Assembly (NCBI GenBank): GCA_040752025.1 | Contig: JBFMFR010000018.1 | Location: 1-64,000, forward strand | Direction of reading: 5' to 3' | DNA length: 64,000 nt | Source: JBFMFR01 sp040752025 | GTDB lineage: Bacteria > Chloroflexota > Anaerolineae > Anaerolineales > UBA4823 | Shown here: piece by piece, positions 33,289 through 40,552 of the stretch | How positions within the stretch are numbered: the first letter of the stretch is position 1 | Layout: every line of letters begins with the position of its first letter | Position numbers and translations under genes: made by a program | Notes under the pieces: model-generated | Database searches by the model: none | What the model saw: the letters and a program-made list of their open reading frames with translations, nothing else | What the model was told of the DNA's origin: nothing

Positions 33289-34458
33289 TTACTCTTGAAC
33301 CTTAGGCGCTTGATCTGCCACTGGCAGGCTGAACTCGAAGCGTGAGCCTTTGTTGACCGCTGAGCGCACGCGTATTTGAGCTCCGTGGGCCTCGATGATG
33401 CGGCGCACCATCGCCAGCCCCAGGCCAGTGCCTGAGTAGCGCCGCGTGGCATCGCCGTCCAACTGGTGGAAAGGCTCGAAGATTTCGTTGACGCGCTCTT
33501 CAGGGATGCCGATGCCTGAATCCATGACGGCGATCGTCACCAATTTGTTTTCGATGTTGACTTTCACGGCTACTTTGCCGCCGGCCTGAGTGAATTTGAG
33601 GGCATTGTCGATGAGTTGGTCGATCACCCAGCCGATCTTGTCTTCGTCGGCTTTTACAGGCGGTAGATGGCGGGGGAGCACCGTGCTGAAAGCGATTTGC
33701 CGGGATTGGGCGCTAGGTCTGGCGCGCTCGGCCAGCGCCTCAACCAGGCGATCAATTTGTACTTCCTTTACATCCAGGCTCAAGTCACCGCGCGAGGTCA
33801 GCGAAAACTGGATCAAATCCTCAATCAGGCGTTCCAGGCGCGTCTCGGCGCGCTTCAATACACCGAGGGCTTCTGTCTGGGCCTGAGTCAGCGGTCCCAG
33901 GCCGCCGTCCGAGAGCAGGTCCAGGTAGCCTTTAATGTGGGTCAGCGGCGTGCGCAGTTCGTGTGAAATATTGGCGATGAAGTTGGATTTCAGCCGGTTG
34001 AGCTCCGAGAGCCGCTCCAGGGCGTGCTGCAATTCCTGGGTGCGCTCCTCGACCCGCCGTTGAAGGTCGCGGTTGGCTTCGTTCAGCGCATTTTGCAGTT
34101 GCAGAATGCGCGTGGTGATCACCTGGTCGAGTCTTTCGCGGCTGACCAGCCCCAATTCCAGCAATGCTTCGCCCAACAGAATGGAGTGGCCTTGCACTGC
34201 CTGCTGTTTCTGATAATCCAGGGCGTTGTTCAAATCCTGGTTTTGGATGATGCCCTGCTCGATCATATACTCGCCGATGCGGGGCACCAGGGCTTCCAGG
34301 GCGATAGGGCGCGTCTCGGGTAATACTACGCTTTGCTCGGCCAGGCCGGCAGCCATAGCCATGTCAACGCCGCAGTGCTCACAGTGGCGGTTCTGCGCCA
34401 GGGTCGGCTTGCCACACAGCGGGCACGAGATCTCATTGAGGGGCATCATAGTGACCAT
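33289..34458 (-). CDS. Zinc-ribbon/MshEN-like sensor histidine kinase
   Basis: A 389-residue kinase. Residues 12-29 are a zinc ribbon (CPLC...CEHC). About 60-117 holds a two-part segment, IGEYMIEQGIIQNQDLNNAL and LLGEALLELGLVSRERLDQV, matching the N-terminal MshEN/GspE-N domain of type II secretion ATPases, which in some proteins binds cyclic di-GMP. A coiled coil (about 118-158) leads to the H-box FIANISHELRTPLTHIKGY (His166) and an HATPase domain ending RYSGTGLGLAMVRRI. No membrane segment. It is the first minus-strand gene of the block; the alternative start is an ATG three codons in. Confidence 0.85.
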   Translation of the reverse strand: MVTMMPLNEISCPLCGKPTLAQNRHCEHCGVDMAMAAGLAEQSVVLPETRPIALEALVPRIGEYMIEQGIIQNQDLNNALDYQKQQAVQGHSILLGEALLELGLVSRERLDQVITTRILQLQNALNEANRDLQRRVEERTQELQHALERLSELNRLKSNFIANISHELRTPLTHIKGYLDLLSDGGLGPLTQAQTEALGVLKRAETRLERLIEDLIQFSLTSRGDLSLDVKEVQIDRLVEALAERARPSAQSRQIAFSTVLPRHLPPVKADEDKIGWVIDQLIDNALKFTQAGGKVAVKVNIENKLVTIAVMDSGIGIPEERVNEIFEPFHQLDGDATRRYSGTGLGLAMVRRIIEAHGAQIRVRSAVNKGSRFEFSLPVADQAPKVQE

Positions 34459-34506
34459 GTATGCGTATCATATCATAATTTCTTGTGGATACGATCCTGT
34501 GTAAAT

Positions 34507-34527
34507 CACATAGGCCTGTGCTATGTG
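34507..34527. promoter_or_regulatory. Inverted repeat between divergent kinase and receiver genes
   Basis: CACATAG (34507-34513) and CTATGTG (34521-34527) form a perfect dyad with a 7-base centre, in the 231-base gap between the kinase gene (minus) and the receiver gene (plus). It could be an operator shared by both promoters. The rest of the gap, 34528-34689, shows no further feature I can support. Confidence 0.35.
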
Positions 34528-34689
34528 CGATTATAGCATGAATAGGGTTCTACCCGCCGGGCTGTCTCCGCACCCGTCTTTCTTAAGCTTTGTTAAGTGT
34601 TTGTAAGGTTGCGTTCGGGGTTTTGTTGCATAATTGGGAGCACGTGTCACAGTCTTATTCCATTTGTTACTGGAAGGTCACCCTGTCGA

Positions 34690-35166
34690 ATGATTATGCC
34701 TGCAACCAATCCGCTTACCAATCAAGTTCCTCCCAGAGCACAAAATGGGCGTGTCAAGGTGTTGGTTATTGGGGACGATCAGGAGACTGCGGACTTGCTG
34801 CGATTGATCCTGGATGCGAATAGCTTTCAGATAGAGATGGCGGACACATTCTCACAGGGTGTTGAGTTGGCGCACAGCCTGAACCCAGATGTCCTGATCA
34901 TCGACCTGCTGATGCCGAAAACGGACGGCCTGGCGGTCTGTACGGAGGTGCGCAAGTTTAGCAACGCGCCGATCCTGGTACTATCGGCTATCAGCAAGCC
35001 GGGTATGGTGGCGTATGCTTTGGACAGCGGGGCAGATGACTTCTTGATGAAGCCGATGCGCAGCAGCATGCTGGTGGCGAGTATCAATAAGCTGGCGCGC
35101 CGGGCGCGCGCCGAGCGCGATGCCAACCATGGCAAGGGCCAGCAGCGCCTGACGGACCTTACCTGA
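34690..35166 (+). CDS. Stand-alone receiver-domain response regulator
   Basis: A 158-residue protein of one CheY-like receiver domain after a 20-residue leader: VLVIGDDQETADLL (acidic residues), VLIIDLLMPKTDG with phospho-acceptor Asp72, SAISK and the Lys in DDFLMKPMRS. No DNA-binding or enzymatic output domain follows, only a basic tail (RRARAERDANHGKGQQR). It may relay phosphate or bind a partner. It is divergent from the zinc-ribbon kinase, a plausible cognate. Start uncertain: ATG 34690 and ATG 34696 are both usable. Confidence 0.8.
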   Translation: MIMPATNPLTNQVPPRAQNGRVKVLVIGDDQETADLLRLILDANSFQIEMADTFSQGVELAHSLNPDVLIIDLLMPKTDGLAVCTEVRKFSNAPILVLSAISKPGMVAYALDSGADDFLMKPMRSSMLVASINKLARRARAERDANHGKGQQRLTDLT

Positions 35167-35195
35167 TATTTCCGTGCAACCAAAATGATTTTCCC

Positions 35196-35230
35196 ATTGG
35201 GGCGGCAGGAAGGCCGCCCCAATCTTTATT
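35196..35230 (+). terminator. Intrinsic terminator after the receiver gene
   Basis: ATTGGGGCGGC (35196-35206) pairs with GCCGCCCCAAT (35213-35223) around a 6-base loop, followed by a T-rich tract (CTTTATTT). It lies 30 bases after the receiver stop codon. Confidence 0.7.
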
Positions 35231-35248
35231 TCCCGTCCTTTTTCCCCT

Positions 35249-35276
35249 TTGAAGCTGGGCGTACTTGGGTTAGAAT
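35249..35276 (+). promoter_or_regulatory. Putative promoter of the 98-residue Cys-rich gene
   Basis: TTGAAG at 35249-35254 and TAGAAT at 35271-35276, 16 bases apart, just downstream of the receiver-gene terminator and 28 bases before the GTG start. Confidence 0.4.
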
Positions 35277-35303
35277 AGAGAAAATATTCACAGGAGGAGT
35301 ACC

Positions 35304-35600
35304 GTGCAAATTTGTTCAAAGTGTCACACGCAGTCCCCTGATATGGTGCAGGTTTGCCCGCAATGTGGGGCAGATTTGGACGAGTTTTCAGAAACGGCTG
35401 TTGCGCTCAAGCGTATGCTGGCTAACCCGCGTGTCAACTACGTGCGCATTTCGGTGGCCGACGATTGCTGCCCGGCCTGTCGCCAGGCAGAAGGGGCCTA
35501 CGCCAAAGAATCGGTGCCGAAACTGCCCGTGGAAGGCTGCTCGCACGGGTTGGGCTGCCGCTGTTTCTACCAGCCAACCTTAGACGAAATTTACCCTTAG
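35304..35600 (+). CDS. Small zinc-ribbon/Cys-rich protein
   Basis: A 98-residue protein with GTG start; AGGAGGAG lies a few bases upstream. The N-terminus is a zinc ribbon, CSKCHTQ...VCPQCGADL. The middle and C-terminus carry a second Cys set, DDCCPACRQAEGAY and GCSHGLGCRCFYQP, probably another metal site. No family name recognised. It is a single-gene unit closed by a strong terminator, convergent with the cca gene. Confidence 0.7.
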   Translation: MQICSKCHTQSPDMVQVCPQCGADLDEFSETAVALKRMLANPRVNYVRISVADDCCPACRQAEGAYAKESVPKLPVEGCSHGLGCRCFYQPTLDEIYP

Positions 35601-35648
35601 GATCACATAGAACACCCGGCGGGTACTTGCCGGATGCGCGCCAGGCTT

Positions 35649-35694
35649 ACAGGTTTGAAGTGCGGCATACGCGCCGCACTTCAAACCTGTTTTG
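35649..35694 (+). terminator. 18-bp stem terminator overlapping the end of cca
   Basis: ACAGGTTTGAAGTGCGGC (35649-35666) pairs with GCCGCACTTCAAACCTGT (35673-35690) and is followed by TTTTG on the plus strand. It ends the 98-residue gene. The minus-strand cca stop codon (35681-35683) lies inside the downstream arm. Confidence 0.85.
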
Positions 35695-37198
35695 TTGTCG
35701 CCCGGTCTTCCAGCCAGCGCCGGGTCAGAGCCAAAGCCTCCTGGCGGTCCTGGACTTCGCCAACTGCCTGGGCCTCGCGGATGGCTTCCAGGATATGCCC
35801 GATCTGCGGGCCAGGTTTCAACGCGAAGATTTGAATCAGTTCGCTGCCCTTGAGCAGCGGCGGCGGGGCAACCCTCTCCGGTTGGTTCTCCCACCAGGCT
35901 TCCAGCAGGGCCCGCACGACATCCAACAGTTGTGTCCAGGTATCCTGGGCCTGGGGCAGGCTTGCGCCGTAAGTTGCCAGGGTATCGGCCAGGGCCAGCA
36001 GGCAGACGTCCACACCGGCCGGGCCGGCGGCGCGAAAGAAGCGGTAGATCGCCCGCCTGGAGGGCGGTTCGCCGGTTTGCGCCAGGAGCAGCGGGCGCAT
36101 GTGGTGCCGGACGATGTGCACCAGGCGTTCGATTTCGTCGCTGCTCAAGTGCAGAGCGTGGGCGCGCTGTGAGACCAGGCGCGCCGAAATAGTTTCGTGC
36201 TGGCGAAAGCGGATGCGACCACCCGCCTCTACCTGGCGCGAGGCGGGCTTGCCGGCATCGTGATACAGCGCCGCCAGCAGGAGCAGGGCGCGCAGCGAAC
36301 GGTCGGGGTTGAGCGCCTCCGCCAGGTGCGCCTGCAACTGCTCCCGGTAGCGCCCCAGGCGCAGCGCAACCAGCCCCAGGCTCCAGTTGGCAGCCGCTTC
36401 GGGATCGTGCTCGGGCTGCAGCATGTCCAGCAGGCTGGCGAGGCGCGCCACCGTATCCAGGGTGTGTTCCCAGGCCTCGGCGACGTGCGGCGGGGATTGA
36501 ACCACGCCCTTCAAATCCACCAGCTCCGGCAGCAGGTAGGGCAGCACGCCCAGCATCTCCAGGGCGCGCAAGGCCGAAGCAGGGTGCCGGCCATCCAGGA
36601 TGCGGAAAAGCTCGTCGCGCTGGCGTTCCACCGATGCCCGGCTCAGGATGGGGAGGGCTTCCCGCAGCCAGCGGCGCGTGTCGGGCGTGATCTGGAACCC
36701 CAGGGCGATGGCCTGGCGCACGGCGCGCAAGACGCGCAGGGGGTCATCCTGGAAGGTCTCGGGTGTGCAGGCGCGCAGCGTTTTGCGGCGCAAATCTTCG
36801 GCGCCGCCCAGCGGGTCTACCAGCTTCTCTGGGGTGTGCAGCGCCAAGGCCAGGGCGTTGAGGGTGAAATCGCGGGCGCGCAAATCGCTCTCCAGGTCCG
36901 GGCCGCGCTGCGCGGCGAAGTCCAGGAACAGCCGCCCGCCTTCGGGATGAGGCAGGATCAGGCGCGCCGTCTGGCGCTCGACATCCATCGGGTAATAAGC
37001 TGCGCCCAGGGCTTTGGCGACTTTGCGGCTGAAGGCCAGGGCGTCGCCGGGCAGAACGAAATCCAGGTCGTGCAGGGGCAGGCCCAGGAGCATATCGCGC
37101 ACGGCGCCGCCCACCAGGTACAGCTCCTGCTCCGGGGCCAGGCTGGCGCGCAGCCGCCCGAGCAGTTCTTCGAGCAGGGCCGGAAGGGGGGCGTTCAT
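35681..37198 (-). CDS. CCA-adding enzyme / poly(A) polymerase family nucleotidyltransferase with HD domain
   Basis: A 505-residue class II tRNA nucleotidyltransferase-family protein. LYLVGGAVRDMLLG (GG at 30-31) and HDLDFVLP (Asp44, Asp46) form the catalytic core; RDFTLNALAL and the DDPLRVLRAVRQA segment are conserved downstream motifs. A C-terminal HD domain (LYHDAGKP, HHMRP) suggests phosphohydrolase activity as in long bacterial CCA enzymes. It matures or repairs tRNA 3' ends. The ATG overlaps the hpt stop (ATGA), fixing the start. Its stop codon lies inside the convergent terminator stem. CCA versus A-only addition cannot be told by eye. Confidence 0.85.
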   Translation of the reverse strand: MNAPLPALLEELLGRLRASLAPEQELYLVGGAVRDMLLGLPLHDLDFVLPGDALAFSRKVAKALGAAYYPMDVERQTARLILPHPEGGRLFLDFAAQRGPDLESDLRARDFTLNALALALHTPEKLVDPLGGAEDLRRKTLRACTPETFQDDPLRVLRAVRQAIALGFQITPDTRRWLREALPILSRASVERQRDELFRILDGRHPASALRALEMLGVLPYLLPELVDLKGVVQSPPHVAEAWEHTLDTVARLASLLDMLQPEHDPEAAANWSLGLVALRLGRYREQLQAHLAEALNPDRSLRALLLLAALYHDAGKPASRQVEAGGRIRFRQHETISARLVSQRAHALHLSSDEIERLVHIVRHHMRPLLLAQTGEPPSRRAIYRFFRAAGPAGVDVCLLALADTLATYGASLPQAQDTWTQLLDVVRALLEAWWENQPERVAPPPLLKGSELIQIFALKPGPQIGHILEAIREAQAVGEVQDRQEALALTRRWLEDRATTKQV

Positions 37199-37749
37199 GC
37201 TTCGGGCTGGTAGCGCTCCAGGTCGACGCAGGCGATAAAGGGCAGGTTGCGGTAGAACTCGTCCAGGTCCAGGCCGTAGCCGAAGACGAACTTGTTGGGG
37301 ATGATGAAGCCGCGATAATCGATGGGCACATCGACTTCGCGCCGCTCGGGCTTGTCCAGCAGGGTGCACACGCGCAGGCTGTTTGGATGGCGCGTGCGCA
37401 GGAAAGAGAGCACCGAAGCGATGGTGTAGCCGCTGTCAACGATGTCCTCCACCAGGAGAACGTCCCGCCCGTGGATTTCATCTTTGAGGTCCAGGGTGAT
37501 GCGCACCTGCCCGGTGGACTGGCGCGCTGTACCGTACGAGGAGACGGCCATGAAATCGATGGTATGCGGCACGCTGATATGGCGCATCAGGTCGGTGAGG
37601 AAGAGCACGCCGCCGCGTAAAATGCACACCAGGTGCAGGCTCTTGCTGGCATAATCCTGGCTGATCATGGCGCCCAGTTCGGCGATGCGGGTCTGCAGGT
37701 CGTCTTCTGTGATCAGGATTTCATCTAGAAACTCGTGATAGTCACGCAT
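37195..37749 (-). CDS. hpt: Hypoxanthine phosphoribosyltransferase
   Basis: A 184-residue purine salvage enzyme that makes IMP/GMP from hypoxanthine/guanine and PRPP. VLLVEDIVDSGYTIA is the PRPP-binding loop, LVCILRGGVLFLTDL the PPi loop, and NKFVFGYGLDLDEFYRNLP the C-terminal base-binding segment. Length is typical. It is coupled to cca downstream (ATGA) and lies 3 bases after tdk. Confidence 0.93.
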   Translation of the reverse strand: MRDYHEFLDEILITEDDLQTRIAELGAMISQDYASKSLHLVCILRGGVLFLTDLMRHISVPHTIDFMAVSSYGTARQSTGQVRITLDLKDEIHGRDVLLVEDIVDSGYTIASVLSFLRTRHPNSLRVCTLLDKPERREVDVPIDYRGFIIPNKFVFGYGLDLDEFYRNLPFIACVDLERYQPEA

Positions 37750-37752
37750 GGC

Positions 37753-38325
37753 TCACTCCCGGGGAACCTGGTGGTGCTGGCGGCAGCGCGCCTCATACAT
37801 TTCTGCCGCGCCCACGATCACCACCGGGTCGTGATAGCGGGCCGGTCGGCCATTGACCAGGCGCTGGGTGCGGCTGGCGGCTTCGCCGCACACCATGCAG
37901 ATGGCGTGCAGCTTATCGACAACCTCGGCCTTGGCCATCAGGGTCGGCATAGGGCCGAAGGGCTCGCCGCGGAAATCGGTATCCAACCCGGCGACGATGA
38001 CGCGCAGGCCGCGGTCGGCGAGATGCTGGGTGATGGCGATGATGTCTTCGTCGAAGAACTGGGCCTCATCGATAGCGACCACGGTCGTTTCGGGGTCCAG
38101 GCGCTGCAAGACTTCACTCGCCGATTGGACGGGCAGGGCGGCGAATTCGCTGCCAGCGTGCGACTTGACTTTCTCGACGGCGTAACGGTTGTCGATGGCG
38201 GGCTTGAAAACCTGCACCTTCTGGCGGGCGATGGTGGCGCGGCGCAGGCGGCGGATGAGCTCGTCGGTCTTGCCACAGAACATCGAGCCTGTGATCACTT
38301 CTAAAGAGCCGGTGTGATGTTTCAT
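37753..38325 (-). CDS. tdk: Thymidine kinase (type II)
   Basis: A 190-residue deoxythymidine kinase. GSMFCGKTDELIRRLRR is the P-loop, VVAIDEAQFFDEDI the Walker B/DEAQF motif, and a C-terminal Cys pair (ICMVCGE) with a later Cys/His pair (ARCRQHH) fits the structural zinc site. It phosphorylates thymidine for salvage. First gene of the tdk-hpt-cca run, downstream of the rpmE terminator. Confidence 0.93.
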   Translation of the reverse strand: MKHHTGSLEVITGSMFCGKTDELIRRLRRATIARQKVQVFKPAIDNRYAVEKVKSHAGSEFAALPVQSASEVLQRLDPETTVVAIDEAQFFDEDIIAITQHLADRGLRVIVAGLDTDFRGEPFGPMPTLMAKAEVVDKLHAICMVCGEAASRTQRLVNGRPARYHDPVVIVGAAEMYEARCRQHHQVPRE

Positions 38326-38410
38326 GAATCTCCTCGTAGAAATATATCGCCGTATTTTACCGCGTGAACCGGGATGCGTGGGGAAATAGCACGAGAAAAT
38401 CGAACGGTTA

Positions 38411-38448
38411 AATAAAAACTCCGGGGAGCGATTGGCTACCCGGAGTTT
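38411..38448 (-). terminator. Intrinsic terminator after rpmE
   Basis: AAACTCCGGG (38416-38425) pairs with CCCGGAGTTT (38439-38448). On the minus strand the stem is followed by TTTTATTT, 15 bases past the L31 stop, separating the ribosomal-protein unit from tdk-hpt-cca. Confidence 0.8.
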
Positions 38449-38462
38449 GATAGACAGATGGG

Positions 38463-38936
38463 TTAGACTATGATCTCTTCGGCTGCCTCGGGCAGTTCGT
38501 AGCCGTTCTGGCGCAGGCGCTTCTTCAGGTCGGCCAGCGATTTGCGGCCAAAGCCTTCGATGGCCAGCAGGGCGGCTTCGCCCAGCGCCAGTTTTTCCAG
38601 GGCCTGGCCCACGTTGGTGATGCCAGCGTTGGCCAAGGCTTCGGTGGGGCGGGTGCCCAGCTCGAGCTCGACGATGGTGCGCTCCAGGGAGGTGCGCGCC
38701 GTCTCGCGGGCTTCTACCTCGGCCAGGTAATCCTGGCGGGCCTGCAGCTTCTTATAGAAGCGGTCGACCTGGCCCTCGGTGTCGACGATGCGCTGCTCGC
38801 CGGTGAAGAACGGGTGGCATTTGGAACATACGTCCGTGCGAATCACCTTGCGGGTCGAGCCGGTGGTCCAGGTGTTGCCGCACGAGCAGATCACCTGCGC
38901 GTCGGTGTAATAAGTCGGGTGAATGTTGCTTTTCAT
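38463..38936 (-). CDS. rpmE: Ribosomal protein bL31 fused to an RNA polymerase alpha-CTD-like domain
   Basis: A 157-residue protein. Residues 1-66 are a zinc-type L31 (MKSNIHPTYY, Cys17, Cys19, Cys37, Cys40, then HPFFTGEQRIVDTEGQVDRF). L31 normally ends near residue 65-75. Here a helical linker (about 67-88) leads to residues 90-147, which resemble the helix-hairpin-helix alpha C-terminal domain of RNA polymerase: LELGTRPTEALANAGI and LLAIEGFGRKSLADLKKRL, with Arg96 and the GRKS motif (130-133) at the DNA-contact positions of alpha. So a large-subunit ribosomal protein carries a transcription-type nucleic-acid-binding domain. It follows rplU and rpmA. Confidence 0.85.
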   Translation of the reverse strand: MKSNIHPTYYTDAQVICSCGNTWTTGSTRKVIRTDVCSKCHPFFTGEQRIVDTEGQVDRFYKKLQARQDYLAEVEARETARTSLERTIVELELGTRPTEALANAGITNVGQALEKLALGEAALLAIEGFGRKSLADLKKRLRQNGYELPEAAEEIIV

Positions 38937-38947
38937 ACCGTTAACCT

Positions 38948-39223
38948 CTATTCGCTTTGCGCCGTCTCTTCGGCAGGCACAATGCTGACGCGCTTGCGAT
39001 CGTCGCGAATGGTCTCGTAAACCACCACGCCGTCTGCCGTTGCGAAGAGCGTGTCGTCTTTGCCCACGCCCACGTTTTTGCCGGGCTTGATGTGTGTGCC
39101 GCGCTGGCGCACCAGGATGTTGCCCGAAAGCACGAACTCGCCGCCGTAGCGCTTCACGCCCAGGCGCTGGCTGTTGCTATCACGACCGTTGCGGCTGGAG
39201 CCGCCGCCTTTCTTGTGTGCCAT
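38948..39223 (-). CDS. rpmA: Ribosomal protein bL27
   Basis: A 91-residue large-subunit protein. MAHKKGGGSSRNGRDSNSQR is the universal N-terminal tail that reaches the peptidyl-transferase centre, and RQRGTHIKPGKNVGVGKDDT the conserved core. It has no Firmicutes-type cleavable leader. It lies 5 bases after rplU and 11 before rpmE. Confidence 0.97.
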   Translation of the reverse strand: MAHKKGGGSSRNGRDSNSQRLGVKRYGGEFVLSGNILVRQRGTHIKPGKNVGVGKDDTLFATADGVVVYETIRDDRKRVSIVPAEETAQSE

Positions 39224-39228
39224 ATCAA

Positions 39229-39564
39229 TTACTCCTGTTCACCATCGTTGCTAGGTACGATGGCCTCGATTTGCAAACGGGTATATTTCTGGCGGTGACC
39301 GGTCTTGACGCGGATGCGCTTTTTGGGCCGGTATTTGAACACCACTACCTTGGGGCCTTTCACCTGGCCCACTACGGTGGCCTGGACTTTGACTTCGGTC
39401 AGCACGGGCGTGCCCACGCTGATCTCGTCGCCATCCACCACCATCAGCACGCGTTCCAGGTCGAGCGAATCACCCGCTTCGGCGGGGAAATAATCGACCT
39501 CGATCGTGCCGCCTTCGACGGCCTTGTACTGCTTGCCGCCATCTTCGACGATTGCGTATTTCAT
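39229..39564 (-). CDS. rplU: Ribosomal protein bL21
   Basis: A 111-residue large-subunit protein that binds 23S rRNA domain II. MKYAIVEDGGKQYKAVEGG and the C-terminal YRPKKRIRVKTGHRQKYTRL are diagnostic. First gene of the L21-L27-L31 unit, behind a consensus promoter and a leader of about 130 bases that may carry a regulatory structure. GGAGGAAGC precedes the start. Confidence 0.97.
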   Translation of the reverse strand: MKYAIVEDGGKQYKAVEGGTIEVDYFPAEAGDSLDLERVLMVVDGDEISVGTPVLTEVKVQATVVGQVKGPKVVVFKYRPKKRIRVKTGHRQKYTRLQIEAIVPSNDGEQE

Positions 39565-39695
39565 GGTAAGCTTCCTCCAAGCTTCACTTCACCACACACG
39601 CCGCACACTCGTATGCCGCAGTGCGGGGAAGTTGGGGATGAGATGTAGTTGTTATAAACAACACTTTGCCCCAGCAAGGCTGCCGGGACAGTGCG
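39565..39695 (-). promoter_or_regulatory. rplU leader region with hairpin potential
   Basis: The transcribed leader contains inverted repeats on the minus strand: CTGCC...GGCAG near 39678-39700, TTGTTTATAACAA near 39648-39660, and CCGCAC...GTGCGG near 39601-39628. Autoregulatory L21 leaders are known in other bacteria, but I do not see enough to match one. Regulatory function is inference. Confidence 0.35.
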
Positions 39696-39701
39696 GGCAG
39701 T

Positions 39702-39730
39702 ATTATACCGGGGTTGGGGGGAACTGTCAA
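39702..39730 (-). promoter_or_regulatory. Consensus sigma70 promoter of rplU-rpmA-rpmE
   Basis: On the minus strand TTGACA (39730-39725) and TATAAT (39707-39702) are both perfect and 17 bases apart, the strongest promoter in the window. Start would be near 39695, leaving a 5' leader of about 130 bases before rplU. Confidence 0.9.
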
Positions 39731-39777
39731 CGATTTTTTCGAGGAATTCGCTGCTGATGAGGTCGAAAGGTGGTGGG

Positions 39778-40527
39778 CTATGGTTCTGGTGCAAAAGATG
39801 CAAGGAATTGCACCATAGCCTCCGTTGTCTGCTGCCATTGACTTTCAGCGGAAATCGTAGCCGGATTATCCCCAGGCTGGGGACCGTAATCACCGAACTG
39901 GGCATGATTACCGCCCTGAATGACAACGAATTGTGTATCAGCCGGTTGAAAAGCTTTGTATTGCTCGATCTTCGCGCCGTCATCCAGGCCGCCATCCTCG
40001 GTGCCGTAGATGGACAGCATTCTAACATCAGCATCCTTCAGCCGGTCGTCTGCCGGGTAAGATGCCCAGAATACAATCCCATTTATCTCAGGATGGTTGG
40101 CTGCAAAATAAGCGGAAGCCACGCCCCCCAACGAATGTCCGCCCGTGACCCAGGTGGTGATCCCGGGGAAATCGTTTAGTACCGGGGCGCCTGCTTCGAT
40201 ATCAAAGAATGCCAGGCTAAGCCTTACCCGAACCAGGATAACCAGGTAGCCCTGTCCCGCGATGCGATGCAGGATGGGGGAATAGGCGCGGTAATCCACA
40301 TGCCCACCTGGGTAAAAGAGAAAGCCCGTGGTTGGCTTTTGCCCGGCTGGCTCAAAGGAAATGTAATTGCCATGATCGGTGACTGTAACCGTGCTGTCCG
40401 ATTGGAGTGCAGCCAGGGCCTGTGCGCCGGGCTGTGAGGGTGTTTCTGCCCAGATGATGAACCCGATGGCGGCGATGACGATCAGGGCAGCCAGCCCCAG
40501 GAGAATGCGTTGGATTGCTTTTTTCAT
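39778..40527 (-). CDS. Membrane-anchored or secreted alpha/beta-hydrolase
   Basis: A 249-residue protein with a hydrophobic N-terminal helix (ILLGLAALIVIAAIGFIIWA) acting as signal or anchor, no lipobox. The hydrolase core has FLFYPGGHVDYRAY near the oxyanion hole and TGGHSLGGVASAYFA with the nucleophile Ser. YGTEDGGLDD and GGNHAQFGDYG supply the likely Asp and His. It resembles the dienelactone-hydrolase-like family (alpha/beta hydrolase 5). Substrate unknown. AAGGAA is 5 bases before this ATG. It follows the membrane-protein gene by 25 bases. Confidence 0.8.
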   Translation of the reverse strand: MKKAIQRILLGLAALIVIAAIGFIIWAETPSQPGAQALAALQSDSTVTVTDHGNYISFEPAGQKPTTGFLFYPGGHVDYRAYSPILHRIAGQGYLVILVRVRLSLAFFDIEAGAPVLNDFPGITTWVTGGHSLGGVASAYFAANHPEINGIVFWASYPADDRLKDADVRMLSIYGTEDGGLDDGAKIEQYKAFQPADTQFVVIQGGNHAQFGDYGPQPGDNPATISAESQWQQTTEAMVQFLASFAPEP

Positions 40528-40552
40528 GTGAATTTCCTTTTGCAAAGTATTC

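Noticed and set aside
39775..39830. Hairpin GGCTATGG/CCATAGCC at the end of the minus-strand hydrolase gene
   Set aside because: It lies mostly inside the coding sequence and has no T run on either strand, so I do not call it a terminator.
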